NCBI GenBank assembly: GCA_016699325.1
Contig: CP064971.1
Coordinates: forward strand, 1-64,000
Direction of reading: 5' to 3'
DNA length: 64,000 nt
Source of the DNA: Methanolinea sp.
Lineage (GTDB): Archaea; Halobacteriota; Methanomicrobia; Methanomicrobiales; Methanospirillaceae
Shown here: one piece after another, positions 37,205 to 46,172 of the stretch
Position numbering within the stretch: the stretch's first letter is position 1
Layout of the letters: every line of letters starts with the position of its first letter
Notes under the pieces: model-generated
Databases searched by the model: none
What the model was told of the DNA's origin: nothing
What the model saw: only the letters and a program-made list of their open reading frames with translations
Translations under genes and position numbers: made by a program

Positions 37205-37501
37205 TCAGGAGTAACCCCTGATGGTGGTGACGCTGTCCTGCTGCTTTCCGGATGGGGTTTCTATCTGCCCGAATTTTGCCTCATAATCGGCAAACGTTTT
37301 GGTAAAAACGGCGAGGAGATTTTTTGCATGCTGCGGGGTGATGCTCACGATAGCCTTTGCACGCGCCTGGCTCACACCGGGTATCTGGTGGAGGAAGACG
37401 AATGTGAATTCATCGTTCTTGTAGGCTATCTGGATCATGTTGCTATAGACAGGATCGAGAGTTGATGGAATATTGACGGAGATTTCGTGTGACATAGGCA
37501 T
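37205..37501 (-). CDS. DUF3467 family protein
   Basis: From ATG 37501 (MPMSHEISVNIPSTLDPVYS) the 98-residue product reads SNMIQIAYKNDEFTFVFLHQ and then AIVSITPQHAKNLLAVFTKT, the conserved core of DUF3467, a small protein of unknown function found in archaea and bacteria. ATG 37495 is an alternative start two codons later. No operon partner is adjacent. Confidence 0.8.
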   Translation of the reverse strand: MPMSHEISVNIPSTLDPVYSNMIQIAYKNDEFTFVFLHQIPGVSQARAKAIVSITPQHAKNLLAVFTKTFADYEAKFGQIETPSGKQQDSVTTIRGYS

Positions 37502-37694
37502 GTATCTATTAAGAGTGCGAGAATAAGGCCTTTTTGAAATACTGCTGGAAACAGGTTGTAATAATCGGTACAGGCATAAAAAATATCCGGCAACCATCAG
37601 ATATCCCAGGAAGATACTCTTTTAACACCATCTATCAGGCCGTCTGTGATGCGAAAACAGCAGCTATACATAGATTCATGGAATACCCCTTGAT

Positions 37695-38375
37695 GTGAGT
37701 CGCACCATTCCCGATATCAGTATCTCGGCGGTCGTGACCACTTCGACGTGCCCTTACCGCTTCTACCTGGACAAGGGAAGAGAACGCCTGGAATCGTGGC
37801 GCTATACCGCTGCAAAACAGATCTCGTATCGCCTCGGGGATACGCTCGATGCAGCCGAAATCTGGGACGAGATCTGCTTCATTCAGAAGGACATAGACAA
37901 CTCTGCATTTCCTATCCTCACCGAATCAGTCAGGCTCTGCAAATCGAACCCTACCTGGAGAACATATCGGGATGCAGATGTGGCGGTGAGATCGGACCGC
38001 TACCATCTTCATGGGATCGTTGACAAGTTATTTTTCGACAGCCCTCTCTTTGCCGTAACCCGTCCCACCGCTGCTCCGTCGCGCGGGATATATACCGCTG
38101 ACCGGCTCAGGGTTGCCGGGTATGCAATCTGCCTCGAGGAGATGCTTGGAACCGCCGTTTCTGAAGGCATCGTTGAATACATCCATTCGGGAATCGGGAG
38201 GGTCTGCACCATCGAGCCGCTCGACAAAAGAAAGTTCCTCCGCGCTCTCCAGGAAGCCCGGCGGATTACGAATGGTGAACTTCCCCGCAGACCACTGCAC
38301 CCGCCCTGCGAATCCTGCAGGCATGCAGAGCGGTGCAATCCAGCCGGAGGACAACGTCTCTCCGATCTCTTTTGA
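37695..38375 (+). CDS. Cas4-like PD-(D/E)XK-related protein (solitary)
   Basis: The 226-residue product begins at GTG 37695. It has an N-terminal cysteine segment (TTSTCPYRFYLDKGRERLE), a central YHLHGIVDKLFF and IYTADRLRVAGYAICLEEML, and a C-terminal cysteine cluster CESCRHAERC. Together these give the four Fe-S ligands of the Cas4/Dna2 exonuclease fold. The usual catalytic (D/E)xK after the GxVD strand is not present; FAVTRPTAAPSRG stands there, with no Lys. It may be inactive or modified. No CRISPR array or cas genes are in the window. Confidence 0.7.
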   Translation: MSRTIPDISISAVVTTSTCPYRFYLDKGRERLESWRYTAAKQISYRLGDTLDAAEIWDEICFIQKDIDNSAFPILTESVRLCKSNPTWRTYRDADVAVRSDRYHLHGIVDKLFFDSPLFAVTRPTAAPSRGIYTADRLRVAGYAICLEEMLGTAVSEGIVEYIHSGIGRVCTIEPLDKRKFLRALQEARRITNGELPRRPLHPPCESCRHAERCNPAGGQRLSDLF

Positions 38376-38425
38376 GTGGCGGGCGGACATTTCCCTATTA
38401 TTGCGGTCCTTGTCGTGCGATCCCG

Positions 38426-39382
38426 TCAGGGGAGCGATGATTCAAGATCCTCAAGCAGGCTGAGCGAACGGATATACTCTCCGCGGGCATCGCGTGTCGT
38501 GCCGATGATAAGCCACTGCTCGCTTCCGTGCCTCTCGCAAACCCCCTTCGCCTGGATGCGTTCTCCTGCGAGGGCCTGCCCGCAGTAGGTATGCGAAAAG
38601 GAAAGGACCCTGGAGATATCTTCGTGATCGACCCGGTACACGGCCGGACTGTCGAACGAGAGGGAATCATCAGTGACAGTTGCCTCGATGGTCCGTAACC
38701 CGCAGGTTCTCCCCCGGGTGCAGGGAAGTGGATTGAGCGCTTTATAAGAACGTGCATAGAGAATGTCGAAATACACCGAATCGATCTGCCCACGGTTCCA
38801 TTTCCGCTTCTCGTGGAGGATGAATTCATCGAACGAAATTTCAGGGTTTCTCTTCCGATAGATATAGTCCCACAGGTCATCGCTGATGGGCTGCAGTCTG
38901 CCCCGGTTGATTGCATAGCGCAGCAGTTCCCTGGCATGGAAAAAGACCCTCCCATAGACAACGAAATCGATATCCGACTCTTCACTCTCGAGCCCGCAGA
39001 GCAGGGAACCCGTACACCCATACGTTCTCGCGGGCAGGCCAAACAGGGAAGAAAGCCGCTGTACGAGGGGATTTCTCCGGATGACGGCCCCGATCTCGTC
39101 TTCTGGTTTCAATACTCTCCGGATATCCGTATAAGGGACACGCTGGATGATATCAGAATATTCCGGTTTTTCACGTTCGATATAGGTGAATGCCTCATCG
39201 AATTCGAGCTTCCGGAACCGCACACCCTCCCGGTTCTGCCGCGTGCCGGAAGGATCGGGGATGTATCTGAGGATGCATCCCACCCGTTCACGGTTGTCGT
39301 AGGTGGAAACAGCATACAGCCTGCCATCGACATCCTCGATAAAATCCCTGAGCCGGACTGGTTTTTTGACGGTGGCTCTCAT
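38426..39382 (-). CDS. Predicted nucleotidyltransferase (COG1665-like)
   Basis: ATG 39382 overlaps the sua5 stop by 4 bp (ATGA), so the two genes are coupled. Near residue 125 the protein has the minimal nucleotidyltransferase signature GCTGSLLCGLESEESDIDFV. Downstream a beta-rich domain is rich in YRVDHEDISRVLSF-type strands and ends RGEYIRSLSLLEDLE. About 318 residues. The substrate is unknown. Coupling to the threonylcarbamoyl-adenylate synthase hints at an RNA-related role, which is inference. Confidence 0.75.
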   Translation of the reverse strand: MRATVKKPVRLRDFIEDVDGRLYAVSTYDNRERVGCILRYIPDPSGTRQNREGVRFRKLEFDEAFTYIEREKPEYSDIIQRVPYTDIRRVLKPEDEIGAVIRRNPLVQRLSSLFGLPARTYGCTGSLLCGLESEESDIDFVVYGRVFFHARELLRYAINRGRLQPISDDLWDYIYRKRNPEISFDEFILHEKRKWNRGQIDSVYFDILYARSYKALNPLPCTRGRTCGLRTIEATVTDDSLSFDSPAVYRVDHEDISRVLSFSHTYCGQALAGERIQAKGVCERHGSEQWLIIGTTRDARGEYIRSLSLLEDLESSLP

Positions 39383-39966
39383 AGGCCTGATGCGAGGAAA
39401 GCAGCGACCAGGTCGGCGATTGCGCCCGCCCTGATGATCTTCCGGGAGGCGAGATCGACAACAGTACTTGATGTGCCGGGCAGCCTGCCGGCATCGATCA
39501 GGAGATCGTGCGGGATACGACACTCTCCAGGAGTTGCCGGATCTTTTGCCCCGGTGATGTTTGCACTGGTCGCGGTGATCGGAGAATCGAAGCGTGAAAT
39601 GAGTTCGAGGGCGAGCGGATGGTTGGGGAACCGGATACCGATCAATCCGGTTCCCCCGGTCAGCATATCAGGCACACAGGATCTGGCCGGAAGGACAACC
39701 GTTACCGGACCCGGGAGGAAGCGATCGATAAAGAGCGAGGCATAGGCATCGACACGGGCTGTCCAGTGGATCATATCTTTATTACAAACCGCAATAGCAA
39801 TAGGATTGGAGAGCGGGCGCTTCTTTGCCTCGAAAACCTTGATGATTGCTTCTTCAGAGAATGCGTCGCCCCCGAGCCCATACACCGTGTCCGTGGGGTA
39901 GATGACGATCCCATCGTGATGGAGGATCGAGACGGCCTTCTCGATCAGGGACATATCAGAACTCAC
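39379..39966 (-). CDS. sua5: Threonylcarbamoyl-AMP synthase (Sua5/YrdC type)
   Basis: The enzyme makes threonylcarbamoyl-AMP from threonine, bicarbonate and ATP for the t6A37 tRNA modification. The 195-residue protein is the YrdC domain only: IVIYPTDTVYGLGGDAFSE, KVFEAKKRPLSNPIAIAV (the KRP motif), FLPGPVTVVLPA and the late SPITATSANITG. The start overlaps the end of the ACT-domain gene by 11 bp, and its stop overlaps the nucleotidyltransferase start. The three genes form one minus-strand operon. Confidence 0.92.
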   Translation of the reverse strand: MSSDMSLIEKAVSILHHDGIVIYPTDTVYGLGGDAFSEEAIIKVFEAKKRPLSNPIAIAVCNKDMIHWTARVDAYASLFIDRFLPGPVTVVLPARSCVPDMLTGGTGLIGIRFPNHPLALELISRFDSPITATSANITGAKDPATPGECRIPHDLLIDAGRLPGTSSTVVDLASRKIIRAGAIADLVAAFLASGL

Positions 39967-40636
39967 GTCCCTTTACCCGGTTTATATCGAAAACGGCTGC
40001 TTTGCTGACGTGCATTACAGCAAAGACCCCGGCCTGGATGGGATCAGTAACGACGAGGTCGGCATGTGCCGGGACACTCCCGGCCATTTTGAGGGCGATT
40101 ACCGGTATTCCTGCTTCGCGCACCCGGTCGACGGCAGATGATATCTCACCTCCCATCAGCGAACCTGCGAGGACAAGGATGGATGCCCTTGGAAGGCGAG
40201 CAACGGCATCGACTGCCATTGCAACAGTTTTCTCTCCAACAAGAGGGATAGTGTCGACAGAAATTCGTTCTCCCCGGATATTGTGGCGGTCTGCCTCATT
40301 CACGGCACCGAGGGCGACCTGGGCAACCTGGGCCCCTCCGCCGATGATGATCACCCGTGTTCCGTAAATGTGACTGAACGGCTCGTAGGGCTTCACATCA
40401 TGGACGGCAGGGAGTTGGTAGAGTTCCCGGAACATTCCTTCCCGATCCGTACCGTTCTCGAACTCGAGGTACAGCTCAGCCATACCCTGGAAGGGTCCGG
40501 TATCAAAACACTCCTGGTGAATCATCAGCACATTTGCATCGTGCTGGGCGAGTACAGTCGAGATGTCCCGGAGGACACCTTTCTTGTTCTCAACGATAAT
40601 CCGGATTGCAAAAAGTTCGGGTGCTGGGTCGCTCAT
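39956..40636 (-). CDS. ACT domain - DUF5612 protein
   Basis: The N-terminal ACT domain (residues about 9-80: FAIRIIVENKKGVLRDISTV; HDANVLMIHQECFD) is an amino-acid-sensing fold. The C-terminal DUF5612 domain follows (TRVIIIGGGAQVAQVALGAV; MAVDAVARLPRASILVLAG). The family is widespread in methanogens and has been predicted to regulate homoserine dehydrogenase, without proof. It heads the operon with sua5 and the nucleotidyltransferase. tRNA-Gly lies 10 bp upstream. Confidence 0.85.
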   Translation of the reverse strand: MSDPAPELFAIRIIVENKKGVLRDISTVLAQHDANVLMIHQECFDTGPFQGMAELYLEFENGTDREGMFRELYQLPAVHDVKPYEPFSHIYGTRVIIIGGGAQVAQVALGAVNEADRHNIRGERISVDTIPLVGEKTVAMAVDAVARLPRASILVLAGSLMGGEISSAVDRVREAGIPVIALKMAGSVPAHADLVVTDPIQAGVFAVMHVSKAAVFDINRVKGREF

Positions 40637-40645
40637 GCCGGGAAT

Positions 40646-40715
40646 GCGATAGCCGGGGATCGAACCCGGGCTAAAGGCTTGGGAAGCCTCTGTCCTGCCG
40701 CTAGACTACTATCGC
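40646..40715 (-). tRNA. tRNA-Gly (CCC anticodon)
   Basis: The 70-nt minus-strand cloverleaf has acceptor GCGATAG/CTATCGC, D arm GTCTAGCGGCAGGAC, anticodon stem GAGGC/GCCTT around TTCCCAA, and T arm CCGGG-TTCGATC-CCCGG. Anticodon CCC reads GGG, glycine. No CCA is encoded. Confidence 0.95.
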
Positions 40716-40800
40716 CCGATACGGTGCATAATCAATTGGTACCTTTCAAAGATAAATTTCTCTGTCAGAACGATGGATGGAGGCAAGAACCACTTCCGTA

Positions 40801-41721
40801 TCATTTCCTCGAACTATTACGAATATCCTGGATTTCGCGCACAATCTCCCTGTGGAATGCAAGGAGCATGTCACTGATGATGCCGAACATGAATATCTGG
40901 AAGCCGACAACAATGAGCAAAACAGTGAGGATGGTCAGCGGGATATGCTCGATGTTTTTCAGCCATTCTGAAAAGATATACGCACCTGAAATTAACCCGG
41001 AGAACATGACAATCATCCCGATAAGGCCGAAATAAAAAAGCGGATTGCTCAATTTTGCGAGTCTGTAAATTGTCACCGTAATCTTCAGGCCGTCATGGAA
41101 CGGATTGAGTTTTGTCGGCGTTCCCGATCGCCGATGGTAGGTAATGGGAACAATGGCGATTTCAAGGTTGCCCCGCACTGCTTCGGCCGATATTTCGGTC
41201 TCTATTCCGAATCCTTTTTCCTTCAGCTGCATCAACCTGACAGATTCGCGGGTGAATGCACGGTATCCTGAAAGGATGTCGTTGAGAAAGCGGCCATGCG
41301 CAAGTTTGAAAAGCCGGTTCAGGATCTGGTTCCCGGTGTAATTGAACCACGAGAACGCCCGGCGGTTTTCTTCGATCAGGCGGTCTCCGATTACATGGGC
41401 TGATCCTGATGCAAGGGGGGCGAGCATCCGTTCGGCATCCAGAGGCGAATACGTCCTGTCCCCATCGATCATCAGGATATAAGGCTCTTCAACCAGTCTG
41501 AAAGCCTCGATGATGGCGGTTCCCTTTCCCCGGCCTTCCTGTTCGATGACCCGTGCTCCGGCCTGCGATGCGATCTTCCTGGTTCCATCAGAGCTGTGAC
41601 CGTCAATGACCAGGATGTTCCTGAAGCCCAGGGAGATAAAATCCGTTATCAGGCCTCCGATTGTCGGGGCTTCATTCAGGGTTGGAATGAGGATACAGAC
41701 CTGGTCCTTTCCAATGCTCAT
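40801..41721 (-). CDS. aglJ: GT2 family glycosyltransferase, AglJ-like
   Basis: This type of enzyme loads the first sugar on dolichyl phosphate for S-layer or archaellin N-glycosylation. ATG 41721 begins MSIGKDQVCILIPTLNEAPT. The GT-A core follows (NILVIDGHSSDGT; GRGKGTAIIEAF; YILMIDGDRTYSPLDAERML with the Asp-rich metal site; LNDILSGYRAFTRE). Two C-terminal membrane helices end the protein (YFGLIGMIVMFSGLISGAYI; ILTVLLIVVGFQIFMFGIIS). AglJ is the closest family I know with this layout. A general polyprenyl-phosphate hexosyltransferase is the alternative. Confidence 0.8.
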   Translation of the reverse strand: MSIGKDQVCILIPTLNEAPTIGGLITDFISLGFRNILVIDGHSSDGTRKIASQAGARVIEQEGRGKGTAIIEAFRLVEEPYILMIDGDRTYSPLDAERMLAPLASGSAHVIGDRLIEENRRAFSWFNYTGNQILNRLFKLAHGRFLNDILSGYRAFTRESVRLMQLKEKGFGIETEISAEAVRGNLEIAIVPITYHRRSGTPTKLNPFHDGLKITVTIYRLAKLSNPLFYFGLIGMIVMFSGLISGAYIFSEWLKNIEHIPLTILTVLLIVVGFQIFMFGIISDMLLAFHREIVREIQDIRNSSRK

Positions 41722-41730
41722 TGGAATATA

Positions 41731-41743
41731 ATTTTTATATACC
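41731..41743 (+). promoter_or_regulatory. TATA box of the DUF99 gene
   Basis: The element atttttatatacc is centred about 25 bp upstream of ATG 41761, fitting a leaderless transcript. It lies in the 39-bp gap between the divergent aglJ-like and DUF99 genes. For the aglJ-like start it would be too close (17 bp). Confidence 0.55.
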
Positions 41744-41760
41744 CTGTCATAAGTGCTTGC

Positions 41761-42330
41761 ATGCATGTCGCGAAAACGGGGCTGCGTGTCCTTGGAATCG
41801 CGGAAAGCTTCTCTTCAGGTGATAAATCCATACTTGCGGGCCTGGTCATGCGAAAAGATCTCCGCATTGACGGTATCTCATTTGAGACCACAACCGTCGG
41901 AGGTATGGACGCAACCGATGCGGTAATCTCTCTTTACAGGAGGTTCAAGAGGCAGGATATCAATGCCATCATGATCAGCGGGTGTGTGATATCCTGGTTC
42001 AACATCATCAACCCTGTTCTGGTATGGAAAACGGTTGAAAGGCCTGTCATCATCGTAACCTACGAGGAATCAGAAGGGATAGAAGAAGATATCAAGCGAC
42101 ATTTCCCGGGGGACGATGAACGGCTCTGCCGTTACCGGGATCTTGGCACACGCATTCCGGTAATCCTCTCCACCGGCCATACCATCTATATTCGTCCATG
42201 TGGGATATGTGGTGAAGATGCGGCAGCACTCTGCTCCTCATTCACGTTGGATGGAAAGATCCCGGAACCTCTCCGGGTTGCACGCCTCTGTGCACGGGCA
42301 GTCCTGCAGTACGGGAAGAGGAATGGATAA
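41761..42330 (+). CDS. DUF99 family protein (endonuclease V-like fold)
   Basis: The 189-residue protein carries LRVLGIAESFSSGDKSILAG, IDGISFETTTVGGMDATDAV, LYRRFKRQDINAIMISGCVI and SWFNIINPVLVWKTVERPVI, the conserved DUF99 blocks. The fold is related to endonuclease V, but the catalytic residues of that enzyme are not conserved in the family and its function is unknown. ATG 41761 is chosen from TATA spacing; the open frame runs further upstream without a start signal. Confidence 0.85.
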   Translation: MHVAKTGLRVLGIAESFSSGDKSILAGLVMRKDLRIDGISFETTTVGGMDATDAVISLYRRFKRQDINAIMISGCVISWFNIINPVLVWKTVERPVIIVTYEESEGIEEDIKRHFPGDDERLCRYRDLGTRIPVILSTGHTIYIRPCGICGEDAAALCSSFTLDGKIPEPLRVARLCARAVLQYGKRNG

Positions 42331-42459
42331 TGCATAATTTAGGCCTTTCCATGTGCTGATGTGGAAATCTTTCCTCCCTAAAAAATACATTCCTTCGAAG
42401 GTGAGAGAAGCGGATAACTGGGAATGGGTGATTTGTCCGAACATCCAGGTCGCGGTATC

Positions 42460-42996
42460 TCATCCTGTTCTGCTGGAGCGTGAGATGAGTTCACCTGATC
42501 CCTTCATGTAGATATCCACCCGCACGGTGTCTCCGGGATGAAACGTTTTGTCGGAAAAATCTATGGCGATTTTTTCTTTTGGATTCCAGAATTTTCCGGA
42601 ACACCCAAGACCTCCCATGGTCTGGACCCCGAAGTGGTGGGATGCTATAAACTTGTTCCCGTTCAACGTTTCGATGGTTGCCGGTATTTTTATTCCATTT
42701 CGAAAAAATTCAGCTCGAAGACCGGCATTTTCGAGTCGTTCACTTCCATTGTGCAGGAGGATAACCCGTGAATCGTAATTCAGGATACCATGTTCATCCG
42801 TATGGTAAATACCGCATATCTCGAGATACGAAGGGGTGATGTTGTTTGGAACGGCAAAGACGGGTAACCTGAACATCAGGATCACTAGTGCGGCCAGGAG
42901 AACGCATATCGCAATCATGAGGATAACACCGATCTGAGGGGAGACAGCTTCGGTGTTCGTTGTTTTGGGAGACAATATTGAGAGGTGAGATACCAA
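42460..42996 (-). CDS. Archaeal type IV pilin-like protein
   Basis: The 178-residue product has a class III type signal: a leader ending TTNTEAVSPQIG, then the hydrophobic segment VILMIAICVLLAALVILMFR. The domain behind it is beta-rich (YDSRVILLHNGSERLENAG; FWNPKEKIAIDFSDKTF) and resembles the DUF1628/pilin_N group. Prepilin peptidase should process it, giving an adhesion pilus or a membrane-bound pseudopilin. The gene stands alone, and no pilus ATPase is adjacent. Confidence 0.82.
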   Translation of the reverse strand: MVSHLSILSPKTTNTEAVSPQIGVILMIAICVLLAALVILMFRLPVFAVPNNITPSYLEICGIYHTDEHGILNYDSRVILLHNGSERLENAGLRAEFFRNGIKIPATIETLNGNKFIASHHFGVQTMGGLGCSGKFWNPKEKIAIDFSDKTFHPGDTVRVDIYMKGSGELISRSSRTG

Positions 42997-43463
42997 TCGC
43001 TGATATATTTTTTGAAATCTTCCGGCGAGAAAGAAGAATATTCATCGGTGCGATGAATGGATTGGGGGGCCAATCCCCCATCAGCAAAACGCCTAAGCTG
43101 GGGTGCATGCCTGCCCTGCCAGGTCTCCTGTTTGCAGGAAAGGGTCTGATCGAGCGTTCCATGAGAAGGACAAATAGCCGTTCGTCACCGTTTTTCCCCG
43201 GCTTTTTCACCCTAACAGATCGCAGCGGTGGCCCGGTCCGTGCAGGGTCCATTTCCCGTGACTTCGACCAGGACTTTGGGGATGAGATCCGCATTGATTG
43301 CATCGTCACGGTGCTTTAGGAAGATTCCTTTCCAGGTCTCCCCACCCCGTTAATGGCACAAAGAAACCATCTTTCTCAACCAAGAGCGAATACCCGAAGA
43401 AAACATGGGCTGCTTGCCCGGGTACAAGTATCATTGCCTGCTGGTTACAATCTCGCAAAAATT
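42997..43463. other. No gene recognised; short hairpin near 43061
   Basis: About 470 bp between the pilin and glnA 3' end. Open frames on both strands look non-coding. GATTGG-GGGG-CCAATC (around 43061-43076) can form a short hairpin. It lies upstream of the pilin start on the minus strand and could be a leader or operator element, but this is weak. Confidence 0.3.
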
Positions 43464-44792
43464 TTAATAGGTGGCCAGGTACCGGTCGAGTTCCCAGGGG
43501 TGGACAGCATGCCTGAACAAATCGGTTTCCAGGTTGGCAATACTGGCCAGGCCTTCCATGACATGGTATCCCATGGTTTTTGTCAGTACCGGATCTTTCT
43601 CGAGCTCGTGCTGTGCTTCTATCAGGCTGCCGGGAAGCATCTCGATTCCCATCTCTTTCCGTTTATCTGCCGTGAGATGGTAGATGTTGGTGTTCTTAAT
43701 TTCAGGAGGTTCAATCTTGTTCCTGATTCCGTCCAGTCCGGCAGCGAGCATCGCTGCAAAAGTGAGATAGGGGTTGCACATCGGGTCCGGGCTCCGGAAC
43801 TCGGCACGGGTGCTGTTGCCGCGGGCGGCCGGGACCCTGACCAGTGCCGACCGGTTGGTCGCACTCCAGGAGATATAACACGGCGCTTCGTATCCCGGTA
43901 CGAGCCTCTTGTACGAGTTGATGGTAGGATTTGCCAGCCGTGTGATGGCCTTTGCATGTTTGAGGAGCCCTCCGATAAAATAGAGAGCTGTTTTAGAGAG
44001 CTGCATGGGCTCATCCGGACCATAGAATGCATTTTTACCGTCCTTTGCCAGTGACATGTGCGTGTGCATTCCGCTTCCGTTAATACCGAAAATCGGTTTT
44101 GCCATGAACGTCGCATGCAGGTTTTTCCTGAGTGCAAGGGTTTTTGTCGCAAACTTGAAGGTTATCACCTTATCAGCGGTATCAAGTGCATAGCTGTACT
44201 TGAAGTCAATTTCGTGCTGGCTTTCCGCCACCTCGTGGTGCGAAGCTTCTATCTCGAATCCCATCTGTGTCAGGGCAAAAATAATATCGCGCCGGACATC
44301 CTCGGCAAGGTCGGTGGGTGCCAGATCGAAATATCCACCCAGGTCCTGGAAGAGGGTTGTGGGTTTTCCATCGACCATTTTGAACAGGAAGAATTCGAGC
44401 TCAGGGCCGGTGTTGAAGGTGTATTCCATCTTCTCTGCTTCTTCAAGTGCCCTTTTCAGTATGAACCTGGGATCTCCCTCGAAATGTTTATTCCCGTAGG
44501 TATATACATCGCAGATAAACCGGGCAACCCGTGCATCCGATGGCCGCCAGGGGAGGATGGCATATGTTGCGGGATCGGGCTTCAGTAACATGTCCGATTC
44601 TTCGATTCGTGCAAACCCCTCAATTGAGGATCCGTCGAACCATATCCCCTCGTTCAGGGCTTTTTCTGCCTGCTTCACCGGAATGGCGACATTTTTCGGC
44701 TGACCCTGGATATCGGTGAACTGGAGGCGCAGGATCTTCACTGAATCTGCGTCGATTCGCTCCAGTATTTCACCTGCGACATCTGCGCTCAT
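43464..44792 (-). CDS. glnA: Glutamine synthetase, type I
   Basis: The enzyme condenses glutamate and ammonia with ATP. The 442-residue chain from ATG 44792 has the GSI beta-grasp N-terminus (RLQFTDIQGQPKNVAIPV; GIWFDGSSIEGFARIEESDM), the metal-binding FNTGPELEFFLF, the loop HHEVAESQHEIDFKY, GSGMHTHMSLAKDGKNAFYG, the ATP-binding KRLVPGYEAPCYISWSATNR and the RAEFRSPDPMCNPYLTFAAM segment. The length is normal for the archaeal GSI-alpha type. The open frame continues upstream to 45170, but a TATA box just upstream supports the chosen start. Confidence 0.96.
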   Translation of the reverse strand: MSADVAGEILERIDADSVKILRLQFTDIQGQPKNVAIPVKQAEKALNEGIWFDGSSIEGFARIEESDMLLKPDPATYAILPWRPSDARVARFICDVYTYGNKHFEGDPRFILKRALEEAEKMEYTFNTGPELEFFLFKMVDGKPTTLFQDLGGYFDLAPTDLAEDVRRDIIFALTQMGFEIEASHHEVAESQHEIDFKYSYALDTADKVITFKFATKTLALRKNLHATFMAKPIFGINGSGMHTHMSLAKDGKNAFYGPDEPMQLSKTALYFIGGLLKHAKAITRLANPTINSYKRLVPGYEAPCYISWSATNRSALVRVPAARGNSTRAEFRSPDPMCNPYLTFAAMLAAGLDGIRNKIEPPEIKNTNIYHLTADKRKEMGIEMLPGSLIEAQHELEKDPVLTKTMGYHVMEGLASIANLETDLFRHAVHPWELDRYLATY

Positions 44793-44820
44793 ATGGAAAA
44801 AAGCTTCCACCCAATCGTGT

Positions 44821-44830
44821 TTATATTTAA
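44821..44830 (-). promoter_or_regulatory. TATA box of glnA
   Basis: The minus strand reads TTAAATATAA, centred about 33 bp upstream of the glnA ATG. This predicts a transcript start about 7 nt before the ATG. No clear nitrogen-regulator palindrome is seen between it and the gene. Confidence 0.5.
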
Positions 44831-45146
44831 TTGAGCAAACCCTGTTTCCCATCAGCGGGGCATGTGCTGACCGTACCCGTAATCGAGAATATGTTTGACA
44901 GGGCCTGTAAAAAATGGGCAGCACCGGTATACATGTTACGCTGGCCGAGGTGGATGAACGGGCAGCGATTGCGACCAACCGGCTTGTCAACCGCTTCAAC
45001 CAAGACGTTGCAGCCATAGATGGCGACTCACTCTCTCGACAAATTACAGGCTGAAGGTTGAAACCTTGACCATGAAACACAAAGAGTGATGTCGGGCTTT
45101 TTTCAGGGATTGAGGATGCGGAATCAGAGTAAGTCGTTGTGGAGGA
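44831..45146 (+). other. Gap with a possible 46-residue ORF (44914-45054)
   Basis: The plus strand opens at ATG 44914: MGSTGIHVTLAEVDERAAIA, then TNRLVNRFNQDVAAIDGDSL and a stop at 45052. The composition looks protein-like, but there is no ribosome site or TATA spacing to support it, and it may be a remnant of a longer gene. Confidence 0.25.
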
Positions 45147-45203
45147 ATGAACAGAGAAAGCATATCTCAAGGAAGAATAAACCTGTTTCTACATGGTGAT
45201 CGA

Positions 45204-45995
45204 ATGAAACAACATTTTGCAGGTAAATTGCTGGGGATCGTTCTTCTCCTCTCGGTATTAGCATTGTTTCCCTCTGTTGCAGATTCCATGGCAACCGCAC
45301 CTATGTTACCTCACGCATTCCATGGGTCCATTGTGGCAGGAGACAGCCCCGTGAGTCCCGGTCTTACCATTGAAGCAACCGGCCCGGGTGTTAAATCCGG
45401 AATTTCAGGAAACCCGATTGTAACAGGGAACGGGGCATACGGAACGCCAGAAGCGATGGGAGAAAAACTTCTTGTCCAGGGGGATGTCGAGATTGGAACT
45501 CCTCTCGAATTTTACGTTGGTGGAGCGAAAGCGGAAGTTTATCCCGTCTCCACGAACGGCCCCTGGCTCGAAGCGTATCCGTACGTTCCCGGTGATGTGA
45601 CAGAACTGAACCTGCGGATCGCATCCCAGCCCTCTGCAGGAGTGACTCGTGAACCAACACCGGTCCAGACCCGCATACCGTACGGTCAGGTTCCAGCCAT
45701 TGCAGGATATTCGGGCCCCGCCCTCCCGACACCACCAATCGTGACAACCTACCTCCCGGGCCAACCCCCGGCTGTTACAACCCAGGCCGTTCCCGGACAG
45801 GAGGGGCAGGTTCAGCCTCCTGGCACGCCTGCTCCTGGCGGCCAGGAATCCGGTGAGTCGCAAGGTCTTCCGCCTCCCACAAAATCAGCGGGGTTGCTTT
45901 CCTGCACTGCTATTGGGGCATTGCTGGTAATCATCGGAGCAGCAGCGTACTACAGGGATAGATGGAATCCCGAAGATAGGGACAGGCAACAATGA
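45204..45995 (+). CDS. Secreted protein anchored by a C-terminal helix
   Basis: From ATG 45204 (MKQHFAGKLLGIVLLLSVLA) the product has a signal peptide and a beta-rich domain (MLPHAFHGSIVAGDSPVSPG; KLLVQGDVEIGTPLEFYVGG; GPWLEAYPYVPGDVTELNLR) of a type seen in secreted methanogen proteins. A long Pro/Thr/Gln-rich stalk follows, then a C-terminal membrane helix (SCTAIGALLVIIGAAAYY) with a charged tail. It is a cell-surface protein of unknown role. ATG 45147 is an alternative start, but would put 19 residues before the signal peptide. Confidence 0.75.
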   Translation: MKQHFAGKLLGIVLLLSVLALFPSVADSMATAPMLPHAFHGSIVAGDSPVSPGLTIEATGPGVKSGISGNPIVTGNGAYGTPEAMGEKLLVQGDVEIGTPLEFYVGGAKAEVYPVSTNGPWLEAYPYVPGDVTELNLRIASQPSAGVTREPTPVQTRIPYGQVPAIAGYSGPALPTPPIVTTYLPGQPPAVTTQAVPGQEGQVQPPGTPAPGGQESGESQGLPPPTKSAGLLSCTAIGALLVIIGAAAYYRDRWNPEDRDRQQ

Positions 45996-46172
45996 TCTCC
46001 ATCCCATTGAACCAGGATCATCCTCTATTTTTAAAAGGTATCACTATCGTTCACTAGAGATGAAGAACGTCTGTGGTGACAGCGGTCTTTGGTATATACT
46101 CGTGGACAGATGAACAATCACCCTGGACAAAGGTGAATGCCAATTTGTCTCACATGAGCGACTGGAGAAGGT

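Noticed and set aside
43464..45170. N-terminally extended glutamine synthetase of 568 residues
   Set aside because: The first 126 residues are not enzyme-like, and a TATA box just upstream of ATG 44792 marks the normal start.
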